Assembly: GCA_001600415.1 (NCBI GenBank)
Contig: BCJX01000002.1
Coordinates: 1,930,513-1,994,512, forward strand
Length of the DNA: 64,000 bases
Origin: Pascua guehoae
Taxonomy: Eukaryota; Basidiomycota; Tremellomycetes; Trichosporonales; Trichosporonaceae
Direction of reading: 5' to 3'
Below, one piece after another: positions 11,333 to 21,786 of this stretch. A program made the translations under genes and the position numbers. Position 1 is the stretch's first letter. Each line of letters starts with the position of its first letter. The notes under the pieces are model-generated. The model saw nothing but the letters and a program-made list of their open reading frames with translations, searched no databases and was not told the DNA's origin.

Positions 11333-12231
11333 CTACACAGACACCCCTTCTGCACGTTGTCAGTACTTGGCAATACAGACGTGTCCTCACCCTTGGCCCT
11401 GGCGAGGAAGATCTTGAATCGCTCACACACCGGGGTCGGGTAAAACGGTTTGAGGCCGTGGACGTGCTTCCCGTACACAGCTGGCCGAGCTGCCCTTCCA
11501 ATAGCCCACATGTAGACTGCGGGAACACCTTGAATCGCCTCGACCGACCACGACGACGGGTCAAGGCGTGTGTGACTGAGCACCATCTTCCCACCATTGT
11601 CCCTGGCTCGCTCACACGCGTAAGGGGGTGCTGCGTACATGTTGCTAACCTTCTGTTCGAGGCAAGCCACAGCGTCCAAGGCGATGACCTCGTCGTCTAG
11701 GCGTGCCGCAACACAAAAGATTTCAACAGCTTGGCGGTCGGTGGACGAAGTGAAAATCTTTTTGTAAACCTCTGCAAAGTCGTACTTGCTGGCGAGAAGA
11801 AGTGTTCTCGTCCACACAGAGAGTGAAGGACGGTAGGGGCATGACGGACGGTCCAAGCGCTCGCCACTGAGGAAGCGGAGGAGAAGCTCGAGGTGCTTTG
11901 AGGTCTCAATGTCGGTATCGACGAGATGAATGTCGCCCTCGACAGTGCCAGCCTCCACCATGTCCGAGAAGACGCGTCTTGACATTGGTCAGTGAGATGC
12001 CCGAAGGGTTCGAACAGGAGCCACTTACGACTGCTTAAACTGCGCTTCAGTGAAGCCAAAGGCAACGCCATCAGACGAGATCAGGCAGTAGTCTGCCCCA
12101 GAGGCAGGGAAGTAGGTGGATTCGGTGCGAGGGGGTTCGGTGTGAGCGGATTCGGTGCGAGCGGGTTCGGTGTTCTTGGACGGGCTGGGGGGTGTCATGA
12201 TGTTCTTTGACGAGGCGGGTTTGGTGCTCAT
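11333..12231 (-). CDS. BTB-like family protein, array copy D (start uncertain)
   Basis: Exons 12029-12231 (or longer), 11391-11977 and 11333-11349. Signature CLISSDGVAFGFTEAQFKQS, phase-2 intron, RVFSDMVEAG, IHLVDTDIETSKHLELLLRF, SGERLDR, SKYDFAEVY, CVAARLDDEVIALDAV, SSWSVEAIQGVPAVYMWAI, RFKIFLARAK, then a 17-nt last exon adding EGVSV. The codon aligned with the start ATG of copy F is ACG here (12346-12348). Remaining in-frame Met codons are 12231 (family-like length, chosen) and 12420, inside sequence that aligns with the 5'UTR of copy F. Start choice gives 268, 307 (ACG) or 331 codons. Confidence 0.7.
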
Positions 12232-12420
12232 CACAGGTTCGTTTGACGAGGCGTGTTTGAGAGAGGCGGTCCGCTTGGTGAGGAAACGCTTGGTTGCTGA
12301 TCGAGAAGGAGTCGTTTTGTTGGCAGGAATTGATGTGTTCGAGCCCGTAGCGACACCGTATCGAAAGAGGAAGCAGAATGGGGTATAGTGCAAAGGAAGG
12401 AAGTGTGTGGAGCTGTCCAT

Positions 12421-13011
12421 TCCTGTGTTTCCCTTTGGGGAACAGAAGCAAGTGGCCAGTTGGAGCGGGAGTATTATGCAAAGGCAGAGGGAAGACACAC
12501 AAGCAGACGGCCATCGCACACCTTGCTTCCCTTGAACTGGCATATGCACCCAAGGACGGCACACAGGTGGTGCGTGGTGTCTTTCGCATCAAGTAGCACC
12601 TCAACACTTTGACTGCGACGAGCTGACTTGTCTGGCTATGACTGTTGTTTGGAGCATTCACATCATGGCTCATACGTATGAAAGGCTGCAGGGCGTGGGT
12701 TGGCGGTGTGTATGGTTCGTTCGCGGTGCCGACACTACCAGTGGCGTTGGCAATGGTTGTCGAATGATATTCACAGCTCGATGGCGGAGGTAGAGGCAAC
12801 GTCGATGGGAAGTGTTGAAGAGCAGTGTTCACACGCGATGTATACAAAGTCGGCAATTGAAGTTGAAGCGGTTGAAGTCGCAGGCAATTCACACGCGATG
12901 TATACAAAGTCGGCAATTGAAGTTGAAGCGGTTGAAGTCGCAGGCAATGGTATCGCCTGATGTGAAAGTCATGACGAGCCAAAACGTGGCTTGTGATGTC
13001 CAGCGCATCGC
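12421..13011. other. Intergenic spacer between BTB copies D and E
   Basis: Contains a perfect 60-bp tandem duplication and no gene. An open frame runs on the minus strand from copy E exon 2 into copy D exon 1, which is chance read-through between neighbours. Confidence 0.6.
12828..12947. repeat. Perfect 60-bp direct tandem repeat (2 copies)
   Basis: Positions 12828-12887 and 12888-12947 are identical base for base, beginning ttcacacgcgatgtatac. The unit itself holds an internal gttgaag repetition. Perfect identity in non-coding DNA implies a very recent duplication, or a collapse or expansion artefact of assembly. Confidence 0.95.
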
Positions 13012-13920
13012 TCACCAGAGACGAGGCTTTTCGATTGGCACACCACCTGGATGTTAACCCATGATGAAAGCATGGCTGCTCACCCTTGGCAATTGCAAGG
13101 AAGTGTTTGAAGCGCTTAGGCACATCGATGTCGTAAAACAGTGCGTAGCCATAGTGTTGCGTTCGGTAGACAGTGGGTCGAGCAGCCCTCCCAAGCGCCC
13201 AGGTGTAAACTGCGGGGAGGCCTTGGATGGCGTCAACGGGCCAGGATGAGGGGTCGAGCAGTGTGTGAATGGCGGCCATGTGGCCATAGTGGTCCCTCAG
13301 CTTCTCGATGTTTGTCCTCCCGTTCGAGTAGTCTGAGAGCCAGACCGTCTTGCATGCCAAACAGTTCACGGCCTCCCAAGCAAGACTTTCGTCGTCCACT
13401 CGTGCCGCAAGACAAAAGATTTCAATGGCCTCACGGTCCGAAGCCGTTTGAATAAACCGGTCGTCGATTTGACGGAACTCGTACTTCTTGGCGAGTAGAA
13501 CAGTGCCAGGAAGAGCAGGACGATCGTATGCACCCCCAGTATCACCGCTGAGGAGGCCGAGGAGAAGCTCGAGTTCTTTGGACGTCTCGATCTCGTCATC
13601 AACAAGAGGGATATCCGTCTTGGAAGCGCCCGTCGCCACCATGTCCGAGAAGACAGACCTTGTTGCGGTAAGCTGGCAGTCCAAGCTTAATTTGGAGGAG
13701 CTCACGATTGAGTAAACTGGGCCTCAGTGAAGCCGAAAGCAACGCCATCAGACGAGACGAGGCAATAGTCGGCACCCGACGCAGGGAAGCGGCAAGATTC
13801 CACACGACCGGACTTGGGGTTCATAGCGAAGGCGGCTTTGGTGGGCGGGACGGGGGGAAGTTTCCAGCTCCCACGGTTGACGTTGACGTTGTTGCGCTGG
13901 GCTGAAGTGTTCGAGGCCAT
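13012..13920 (-). CDS. BTB-like family protein, array copy E
   Basis: Exons 13706-13920, 13084-13658 and 13012-13046 sum to 274 codons. N-terminus MASNTSAQRNNVNVNR, signature CLVSSDGVAFGFTEAQFTQS, phase-2 intron, SVFSDMVATG, IPLVDDEIETSKELELLLGL, KKYEFRQI, CLAARVDDESLAWEAV, SSWPVDAIQGLPAVYTWAL, RFKHFLAIAK. The phase-1 donor (GTGAGC) and GTTAACATCCAG acceptor add a tail starting GGVPIEKP. Very close to D and F, so these three form the youngest-looking subgroup. Confidence 0.8.
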
Positions 13921-14577
13921 GATGAAGATGCTGTCTCGGAAGGCGAACAGCGCGAAAACACTGTGAAAGAGTGAAGTGTAAAAGTGACGAGGAGCTGATG
14001 ACATTGCGTCCTTTTGTTGTTCTCGAGGGGAAGATATTGGCAGATCGAAGCGGGAGCACATGGCACAGAGCGGCACCACAGAGGGGCGCACACACGAGCA
14101 CAAACCCGCATGCCCGCACGAATACGCGCGTCAACGACATGCAAACCACACGCTCCTCGTGCCCGTGCACGCCACCACGTCAGTAGACCAGTAGCCTTAC
14201 TGCGGCATGCGGAAGGGGTGGGGTACACGGTCACTCTGATAATGTAGATCGGTACAGCACAATCATCGCATGCTGAGGAAATGTACAGAGTGTCCAGATA
14301 TTCTGAAAAACTGTGCATTGTGCCACAGTTCTGGACGATCGCTTGTAGTTTGACTACGGTACTACTAGTTGCAGTTGGCATTGGCAACGGTCGGCGGATG
14401 GTAGCTGATACTGGTGTCTCGACAGGGGGCGGGCCGATTGACGTTGGGTCGGCGAAGCTTGATGAGGGTGAACACGCGCGTGGGTCTGTAGGAACGCTGT
14501 GTGGTGCGGGAGTGACGGATGACACCACCATCTGCAGGGTAGGTCGAAGGCATGTGTGAAAGTGGCTTGTGTGTCTT
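13921..14577. other. Intergenic spacer between BTB copies E and F
   Basis: No gene. About 100-150 bp upstream of the E start is an agcgggagca-type element (14049-14060) also seen upstream of D and F, so part of the promoter duplicated with the genes. Confidence 0.5.
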
Positions 14578-15554
14578 TCACACAGGCACGCCCTCTACAT
14601 GATGTTAACCCACTGGCACCATGACCGTTCAGAGCGCACTCACTCTTGGCGAGGGCGAGGAAGTGCTGGAAGCGACAACGGACGTCGGTCGAGTAAAACT
14701 CATGCTTGGCTTTGTACACGGCCGGCCGAGCAGCCCTCGCGAGCGCCCAGGCATAGACAATGGGCACCTGCTGGACGGCGTCGACTGGCCATGACGAAAA
14801 GTCGAGCCGCGTGCCACTCTTCCGAAGCGACATGTGTCCACCCATATCCTTGAATTTCTCTGAAACGGACCGCCGACGTTTCCAGGGTAGGGTTCCGCTC
14901 GCCATTGTGGTCACGGCTTCCAGGGCGAGGAGCTCCTCGTCGAGCTGGGCCGCGAGACAGAAAATGTCGACGGCCTCCGAGTACAAGTCGGTGCGGATGC
15001 TTTTGGGGCTCAGCTGCTGATACAGTGTGGAGCACATTCCGATACACTGGCGGTAGATTTCCGTAAACTCGTACTTCTTGGCGAAGAGGATCGTGGCTGT
15101 CCACACGGACAAGAGGGGCCGGTCGTAGGCGTTCATCGTGTCCATGCGGTCGCCGCTGAGGAGGCCGAGCAGGAGCTCGAGCTCGTTTGACGTCTCGATG
15201 TCCGTGTCGATAAAGGTAATGACGGTCGCACCCTTGGTGTCGGGCTCGTTTGGGGTCTCTACCTCGGCATCTACCGAGTTGACATCAGGTTGGCGCGGTT
15301 TCACCATGTCCCACAGGACCGGCCTGTGCCTAGTCAGGAAACCTCTCCAGTGTCCACCAATACACCACTCACGATTGGGAAAGCTGGGCTTCAGTAAAGC
15401 CGAAGGCAACACCATCGGCGGAGATGAGACGGTAGTGGTCGCCTGTCGCGGGGAAACGAGACGACTCGTTGCGGAATGACCAAAAGCGTGTGGCAATGGG
15501 CGGTTTGGGGATGGTCGCCCTGTTTGCTGCTGGCTTGGACGACGACAAGCCCAT
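14578..15554 (-). CDS. BTB-like family protein, array copy F (BTB insertion)
   Basis: Exons 15373-15554, 14644-15323 and 14578-14594 sum to 292 codons. Start MGLSSSKP, then RLISADGVAFGFTEAQLSQS, phase-2 intron, PVLWDMVKP. It then has about 25 extra residues in which the hairpin motif appears twice: VDAEVETPNE, then IDTDIETSNELELLLGLL. Downstream blocks are FAKKYEFTEIY, CLAAQLDEELLALEAV, SSWPVDAVQQVPIVYAWAL and RFQHFLALAK. The 17-nt last exon adds KGVPV, nearly the same as copy D. Confidence 0.8.
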
Positions 15555-16278
15555 GGTAATGCGATATCTTGGAAGTAAGGGGGAGGGAGTAAAGTGCAAT
15601 GGTGAGAAGCTTGTTGCATGCTTTGCGTCTCTTTTGTGTCTTGGGAAGCAGCAGTATGTGTCCGGTCTAAGCGGGAGCAGATGCAAGCGCAGGTAAGGAC
15701 AGAGAACCGTGGGAGCCATGTTGATCACACACACACCGCATAGCCTTGCTTGCTTCCTTTATGAGTCTGAAGGTACACAGATCGTTATGGGGGACACATT
15801 GCCAGATCTACCTTGCGGAATTGGACGTTTGCAGCCACTTCGGCAGTATCCACTTTGAAGCACACTGATCACATGTGTTTAAGTACAGCGTTTCTGGATA
15901 TGTGACAAGATTGTGTGGAATGGCGCTCGTCGATGTCTCGCCGCTTGTGGTATTCAGAAGAGGTCGCATTGTGGCGACTTCGGATGTGAGCCGGCCCGTG
16001 GTCACCGTAGTTGGCCTGGGGCGGGAAGACGTGACAGTTCGTGCTCTTGGAAACGTAAATCGTATTGGTATCGCAGCTTGAGTTCGGCAGGGGAGGCGTG
16101 AGGGCAGCCGGTTGTGGCTGGGGGAACTTCATTTCTCCGTGTTCCTGACAAGATAATCGGGTAGGGTGTCTTGATTGTACGAATGGCTCTTGACTTTGGT
16201 GACTGGTAATCTCATTAAGGATTCTAGTCGTCGCCAATCTTGTCTGCGGAACGTCAGCCCCAGCCTCTTTTCCAGCAC
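15555..16278. other. Intergenic spacer between BTB copies F and G
   Basis: No gene recognised. A sequence able to serve as a former last exon of copy G (short, stop after IGDD) sits near 16230-16245. Confidence 0.5.
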
Positions 16279-17130
16279 TCACTCTTCGCAATGGAGAGAG
16301 AATCGTTGGAATCGTTGAGGGACGTTTCTGGAGCCGAAAGGATGGGAGGTATTTTCAGACGTGTGATAGGACAGGACAGGCTGGGCAGCGCGTGAGAGTG
16401 CCCACAAATAGCTACCAGGTATGCCCTTCAGAGACTCGGCAGGCCAAGAACCGAAGTCCAGGACTGAAATGCACTTTACGAGGTCCCCTCCCCAGTCCGA
16501 ATCAGTCCTCAATGCTTCGAGGCAAGTGCGCTCCTTTGGTAGCTTTGGTAGTTTCAGATTGGATAGTCGACGAACGGCTTCAATCGCAAGGCGATCTTCG
16601 CGAAGGCGAGCGGCAAGGCCGAAGATAGCGATGGCTTCTTGTTCGGTGGCCACCACCACAGACGCAGAGCAACAGACCACACCCATGGCGTACGCTTGGG
16701 AAAACTCATACTTCTTCGCCAACGTGAGACAGGCTGACCAGTTGTCAACAGAGAATGCACGCGGGGTATTGATGGGAGCAAGGGTATCCAAGGTCTTGCC
16801 GCTCAAGAGATGAAGGAGGAGTTTAACTGGTTTCGCGGTCTCAAAGTCTGGGTCGACAAGAAAGATCTTGGATTTGCAGGTGGCCAGGTTCGTCATGTCG
16901 AGGAAAACCGAGCTGGTGATGTGAGTAAAGGGTCTGGGCTGTTGGAAAGGCTACACTTACGACTGCCGAAGCTGATTGTCGGTGAATCCAAATTCGACGC
17001 CGTCCGATGAGACGATGCAGAAGTCTGCTTTGGCAGGAGGATAGTCGGGCGAGGGGACGGGGGTACCGTCGACGTCGAAGGAGGAAGAGTCCTTCAATTG
17101 GAGTCGTTTGGAGGTACGGGTCGGAGGCAT
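16279..17130 (-). CDS. BTB-like family protein, array copy G (frameshifted C-terminus)
   Basis: Exons 16961-17130 and 16279-16912 sum to 267 codons. N-terminus MPPTRTSKRLQLKDSS, signature CIVSSDGVEFGFTDNQLRQS, phase-2 intron, SVFLDMTNL, FLVDPDFETAKPVKLLLHLL, KKYEFSQAY, GLAARLREDRLAIEAV, GSWPAESLKGIPGSYLWAL. Where the paralogs read RF-x-x-FL-x-x-AK, copy G reads RFQRFSLHCEE and stops on the TGA inside the otherwise conserved GTGAGT donor. One extra T in a TC run near 16292-16300 explains this. Removing the frame difference would restore the family ending and a short last exon. Confidence 0.78.
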
Positions 17131-17641
17131 GGTGGCGAGTGTAGAGTGCGGAAATGTGTGGAGGTAAGGGGTGGGTGATGTGGGAGTGATGAAGTGAGGT
17201 TCAGTCAAACCGGGCGGGTCATCAGTGCGACAGAAGTGTGTCCGACGGGGCTGACGATAGCAGGAGCGTGGTTCAGCGTGGGGGGAGAAGAAGAAGGGGG
17301 CAAAAGCACCCTCAGAGTAGTGTACGCTGATGGCATCAAGGACAGCGTTTCTCTCGCGAGGCGAGGAAGGACAGTGCCACTCTCACGTCAGGCCATACTT
17401 GCCCAGGCCCTCACCAGGTACCAACGTTGATACCATCTCCATTTCGTCAATCACACACTTCACTCTTGCTCCTTCCCCCCCACCCCGCAATGTATTCTCT
17501 TGGACACTAGCATCACCCCTCCCACTGCTATGGTACGTATCGTACTCAACCGCACCAGCCCGCCGCCTTTCCCTCACCTTCCTCACACACCGAGAACAAA
17601 ACCAGCGCCCCACGGAGGTCCACGCCGCCTCGACAGCCAGC
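17131..17641. other. Intergenic region upstream of BTB copy G
   Basis: No gene seen. Marks the end of the BTB array; polypyrimidine-rich toward 17460-17600. Confidence 0.5.
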
Positions 17642-18333
17642 ATGAACGCATCCTCCGTCCCGACCGCCCGTTAGCGATTTGGATCTGCTACTCGGCCACT
17701 CCCGTGCTGCCGCCTGACATGCGGCGGCATCGGGGACGCCGCAATGGCTGGGGGCAGGCCCCCCCGACTTGTGCTGCTCCGCGCAGACTGTCGCCGCCAC
17801 CATCCCCGGTGCGGGAGCAGCCCCCCGACCGAGGGGGCGCTGGACGCGAATTGGAGCCGCTACTGTGTCTCCGGTGCGGGAGCAGCCCCCCGACCGGGGG
17901 CGCAACCGAATCCCGGGCGGAGGTGGGAGTGGGACGCCATGGCTGCAATGGCGAGGGGTGGGACTGGCTGCCCCGTGCTTGCCTGTCGTGGTCGCCAGTA
18001 AACCACCTCTTTATCCTCGAGGCCGAGCCCACCTTCAACGAGCAGTCAAACTCCCGACAGCATCCGGGGGACACCCTCAAGAAGGGTACCACCCTCCTTC
18101 AGCAAGCTCACGCAGACCCTACCTCTGCGTGCGCGAAAGCCCAATATGTGCATGAGCGCGGCCGGCATCCCCACTTGCAACTGGCGCCAAGGGGCGACGA
18201 CACGCTCCGTTGAGTATGGCTTTCAGGACTTGACCCTAGGGCAGACGTCGGTGAGTAGAGCGAGTGCCTCACCTTTTGCGCCCTCCCGTACCATCGCTGA
18301 CTGCAGAAAGTGGGCTCCAATGCCCAGATGTGA
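17642..18333 (+). CDS. Possible Ser/Pro-rich gene, 3' end only credible
   Basis: A typical short intron (18251-18306: GTGAGT donor, GCTGAC branch, CTGCAG acceptor) joins an open frame ending QDLTLGQTS to a final exon reading KVGSNAQM and stop at 18331-18333. The upstream part of the frame (18002-18250) is Ser/Pro/Thr-rich and protein-like. 5' exons between 17642 and 18001 could not be resolved; the GC-rich segment there contains a 65-bp repeat. Product unknown; it may be a pseudogene or not a gene at all. Confidence 0.3.
17808..17896. repeat. Two-copy direct repeat, 65-bp spacing
   Basis: The 20-odd bp starting ggtgcgggagcagcccccc occur at 17808 and again at 17873, with more distant similarity in between. 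GC-rich, unknown role. Confidence 0.75.
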
Positions 18334-19148
18334 GAATCGGGGATGTTGTACACAAACATAGCATTCCCTGTGGAAGACATCACACACCCTGCCTCGTGCT
18401 CATGGGAGAAACCGCGGTAGGCATTTTGAACGGCACCAATTGGAGCCCTTACCGTGCTCCGTTGCGGGAGGGACCACCTGGCCGAGAGGTGGCATAATGG
18501 GGCGAAGTGGGATGCCATGTAATGGGTTTGGTGAGTTCAGCACCATGTCTTGCCGTTTCGCACAGGGCCGAAGCCCTGGCCTTCTCCCAGCTTCCGTCTT
18601 CGCTTCCATCTTGGTATGGGCACCATTGGTCGTCAACACGCATGTCTTGATAGAGTTGACACTTGAGGTACTCGGGTTAGCGAGTACATGGACGTAGCTG
18701 AGCTGACTTCAGGTTGCACTTGGGCTGAGTGAACTACAGTGCATAGTGCCGTACAGCTAATGCAGCACATCCTCATGCATTGTATTCTGACCGAAGGTGG
18801 AAAGGCTGTGATCTTGTTGGCTCCCATGACAATTGAAGAGCATGGTGGAACACCGAAACGCCAGCAATATCTGGCTGCCGGTTCCAGAAACGCCACCTGC
18901 CACCTGCAACGGCTGGAAGGATCGGCGATCGGTCGCCGGTGGCCGAAGACCGATGCTCCCCGACTGCGCGAGGTCTCGAAACAACACGGTCAGGTGCATT
19001 CCCGTTCTTCACGCCGAACATAGAACAAACACCATAAGTACGACTTGATGTTCAGCTCGACGACTAACACCGTCTCACCCATACATACACCCCCACGGGC
19101 CCCCACCTTCCATCCCGCCGCGAGCCCCCCCATACGCGAGTTAGCACG
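18334..19148. other. Intergenic region before the dehydrogenase gene
   Basis: No supportable gene. Ordinary mixed sequence; presumably promoter of the downstream gene near 19000-19148. Confidence 0.5.
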
Positions 19149-20460
19149 ATGAAAGTCACAGCCACCGACGTAGTCACCTTCCTCATGGCCCAGTGGTCCT
19201 GGCTCCCCAACCTCCCAGCCGATGCGACACTGGAGGGCAAGACGGTGATCCTCACCGGCGCCAACTCGGGTGGGTGGTGAGACCACCTACCACTTGGCTG
19301 ACCGTAGGCATCGGGTACGAAGCGGCGCACCAGCTCGCATCCCTCCGCCCCGCAAAGCTGATCCTCGCGTGCCGCAACCTCAAGACGGGGGCCGAGGCGC
19401 TCGACTCGGTCCTTCGCGCGCATCCTGGCACCAGGGCCGAAGTGTGGGAGCTCGACCTCGCGAGCTTGGCTAGTGTCAAGGCCTTTGGGGTGCGGGCGGA
19501 GCGGGAACTCGATCGTGTCGACGTAGCTTTTCTTAATGCTGGGTAGGTTCACATCAATTGTAGTGCTTATAGTGCGTTAGCTGACGAGCAGGATCAACCC
19601 TGGCATCGTCCCGAAGCCAATGCAGACAACCGAGGACGGGCATGAACTCACGTGAGGCCAACGGCGGCGGACACCGTTGGGCGGAAGGGACGCACCGAAT
19701 CTGCCTTCGCAACTCGGCCCATGACCAGCACTAACTCACACACAGGCACCAGATCAACGTCCTCGCAACTGTCCTTCTTGGACTCCTTCTTGTGCCCCTC
19801 CTCGTCCGTTCGGATGACCCCGCGCTCGTCCTCACGTCGTCGGAAGTACACGCGTGGGCGGATACTGACATCATTGAGGATGCGGTGAAGAATGGGAAGA
19901 GCATCGTTGCTGCGTTTGACGATCCGGAGCAGTATGACAACGAGGCGCGATACCCACAATCCAAGGTGAGTGGGCCCTGCGAGGACAGTAAAACGAGCGT
20001 GTGCACAGTCTGCTTTCACATTCACGTCTTCAGACGTCTGTCGATGCGTACCTAGAACCTGCATGACCACAACGACGTCGCACACCCGTCCCAAGCTGAC
20101 CTCCAGCTCCTCCTCCAGTTTCTCGTCCGCCACCTCCTCCCGCTCCTCCCCGTCCGCCTCGTCTCGCTCAACCCGGGACTCTGCCGCTCCAACCTCAACA
20201 ACGACTTTCCAGCCGGCGCCCGCATCGGGATGAACGTCATGGGACGCCCTGCATCGCGCGGTGCGCGGATCCTCACCTCGGCCGCATTCTCACCCGACAG
20301 CGCAGAATACTGGCACGTAGGTGCGCCGTGTGCTGCGCCCAGCGCATTCATGGCTACCAAGACGGGCGTCGAGGCTGCGAGGCAGTACTTTGCACAGGTG
20401 CTCGGGGTGCTCGAGGAGGCTGTGCCGGGCTCCACGGGGGTTGTGGGGGGTAATAAGTAG
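19149..20460 (+). CDS. Short-chain dehydrogenase/reductase, retinol-dehydrogenase-like
   Basis: NAD(P)-dependent oxidoreductase of the SDR superfamily; substrate unknown. Exon 1 ends in the cofactor motif TGANSG, completed across the first intron as TGANSGIG. Further landmarks are ACRN after beta-3, LDLASLASV, FLNAG (NNAG-equivalent), the SSEVHAW segment with the catalytic Ser region and the YPQSK active-site motif (Y-x3-K). After this come a substrate-loop segment SLNPGLCRSNLNNDF and a C-terminal PASRGARILTSAAF block common in fungal WW-oxidoreductase/RDH-like SDRs. At least four short introns; the acceptor just after YPQSK is ambiguous (20104-20120), with ctgacctccag favoured. Stop at 20458-20460. 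Length near 320 residues fits the family. Confidence 0.85.
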
Positions 20461-21786
20461 TTTCCGATACACCAATGCCTTTTTTTTCATGAATGGGCGC
20501 GATGGTTCGGGCAAAATTGCAGATCCTCGGGCAGTGGAATGGCACAAACAGAATACAGTCACATTTCCTCCTCAGCGACGATCGACGATCTGTCCTATTG
20601 CGGATACGTCAGTTGCCGACATTGGACCGGCACACTCCTTCTTCCCCCACTCCAGACTGCAGAATATAGCATTCGAGCATGTCAGTGGAACGTGTCGTGG
20701 AACTCCGATGGTCAGCTCTGCGGACCGTGGGATGTAGTAGACAGGCCTACCTTGGGCCACTCGCGCCGCATAACCAGGCCAAGGTAATCGGGTGGCGCGG
20801 GCCGAAGCGACTGGCGCCGCGGGGGCGGGCGCGGGGGGTCAGCTTCGGGAGGTAGGAGGTACGCGGGGGTGGTGTAGCCCTTGGGCGGGGGTTTGTACGG
20901 GCGAGGGGCCATGGCTGGTCTGCCAGTGGAGACGTGCGTTGGTGTGGTGTGGTGCCCACGAGGCGTGTCACAAGTGCTGCTTAGCGAGACGAGACCAGAC
21001 TATGCCAGAGTGGCGACGGTTAGGAAAACCAGCGGGGAAAGGTACTTGAACCTCTCCTCTTGACATCACCAGCTGATGCGGTGAGAAGTCGGTCAGCACA
21101 CAGGGATGGGTGGGAAGCATGGCGTCATGAACTTGCCAAACTTGGATCCAGCCCGGGTCGGGACATGAGTGTTGATGAGAACAAGATGTCAGTCCTGCCC
21201 CTGGTCAACTGCGGGTCCGATTAGGCGCTGGATTGACTCGACGCCCCTCAAGGTTAGGAGGGGAAGGTAGAATATTATGTCCTCCTTTTCAGGTAGCAAT
21301 CTATGTCTTACCGCCCTCCAGCCATCTACTTCTTTCAGCTGTTCGCAAGTTCCAATATCCCGAGTGTTTGGAATGGGCTTTATCGGCTTACCAAGCCAAG
21401 ATAGAAAGTAATGGTTGAGCGTCGACACGGAATGTATGTTGACGGGCGTGCGGGGTGCCACAAATGGCTCAGAGTGCCACGCGAGCGCCCGAGTGGTGTT
21501 TTGCCACCGGTCATGGCCGGCCACGTCATGGCTCACAACTGGGCGGCGTCACTGCGCGCGTCGCGCACCCACGGCTCAACTTCGCTCCTCCTCCCACCTC
21601 GTTTACTAATATTCCATCGCATATCGTCCCACAATCCTCATCGTCCACCTCACGACTATCCATGCACGTCGCTCATTAAAAATACGCCTCCTCGGTCCAG
21701 CTCCAGCCGGTTGCCGTCCTCCCTCCACTACCGCGTTTTCACCAGCGCTCACTCCGCCTTCCCTCCCTCCCACACCAACATCCAAA
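20461..21786. other. Intergenic region between the SDR and HRD1 genes
   Basis: No firm gene. A proline-rich 66-codon minus-strand frame (20712-20912, MAPRPYKPPPKGY...) followed by a plausible splice donor could be a tiny gene, but no homology was recognised. Confidence 0.45.
20712..20912 (-). CDS. Possible small proline-rich protein
   Basis: Begins MAPRPYKPPPKGYTTPAYL and continues basic and Pro-rich to EWPK, where a GTAGGC sequence could be a donor. A CTGCAG acceptor near 20660 would add about 15 residues. No family recognised; coding status is uncertain. Confidence 0.22.
   Translation of the reverse strand: MAPRPYKPPPKGYTTPAYLLPPEADPPRPPPRRQSLRPAPPDYLGLVMRREWPKVGLSTTSHGPQS

Noticed and set aside
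10737..11615. 292-codon minus-strand frame overlapping copy D
   Set aside because: Out of frame with the conserved BTB reading frame of copy D.
12000..12030. gttcgaaccc motif resembling a tRNA B box in copy D intron 1
   Set aside because: Sits in a 50-nt intron with no A box or cloverleaf.
12071..13705. 544-codon minus-strand frame spanning BTB copies E and D
   Set aside because: It joins exon 2 of E, the spacer and exon 1 of D by chance. Conserved splice sites and start codons of both genes fall inside it.
4680..17130. BTB array considered as a defence or heterokaryon-incompatibility locus
   Set aside because: No NLR, HET or other effector domain is present among the copies or neighbours; nothing in the sequence supports it.
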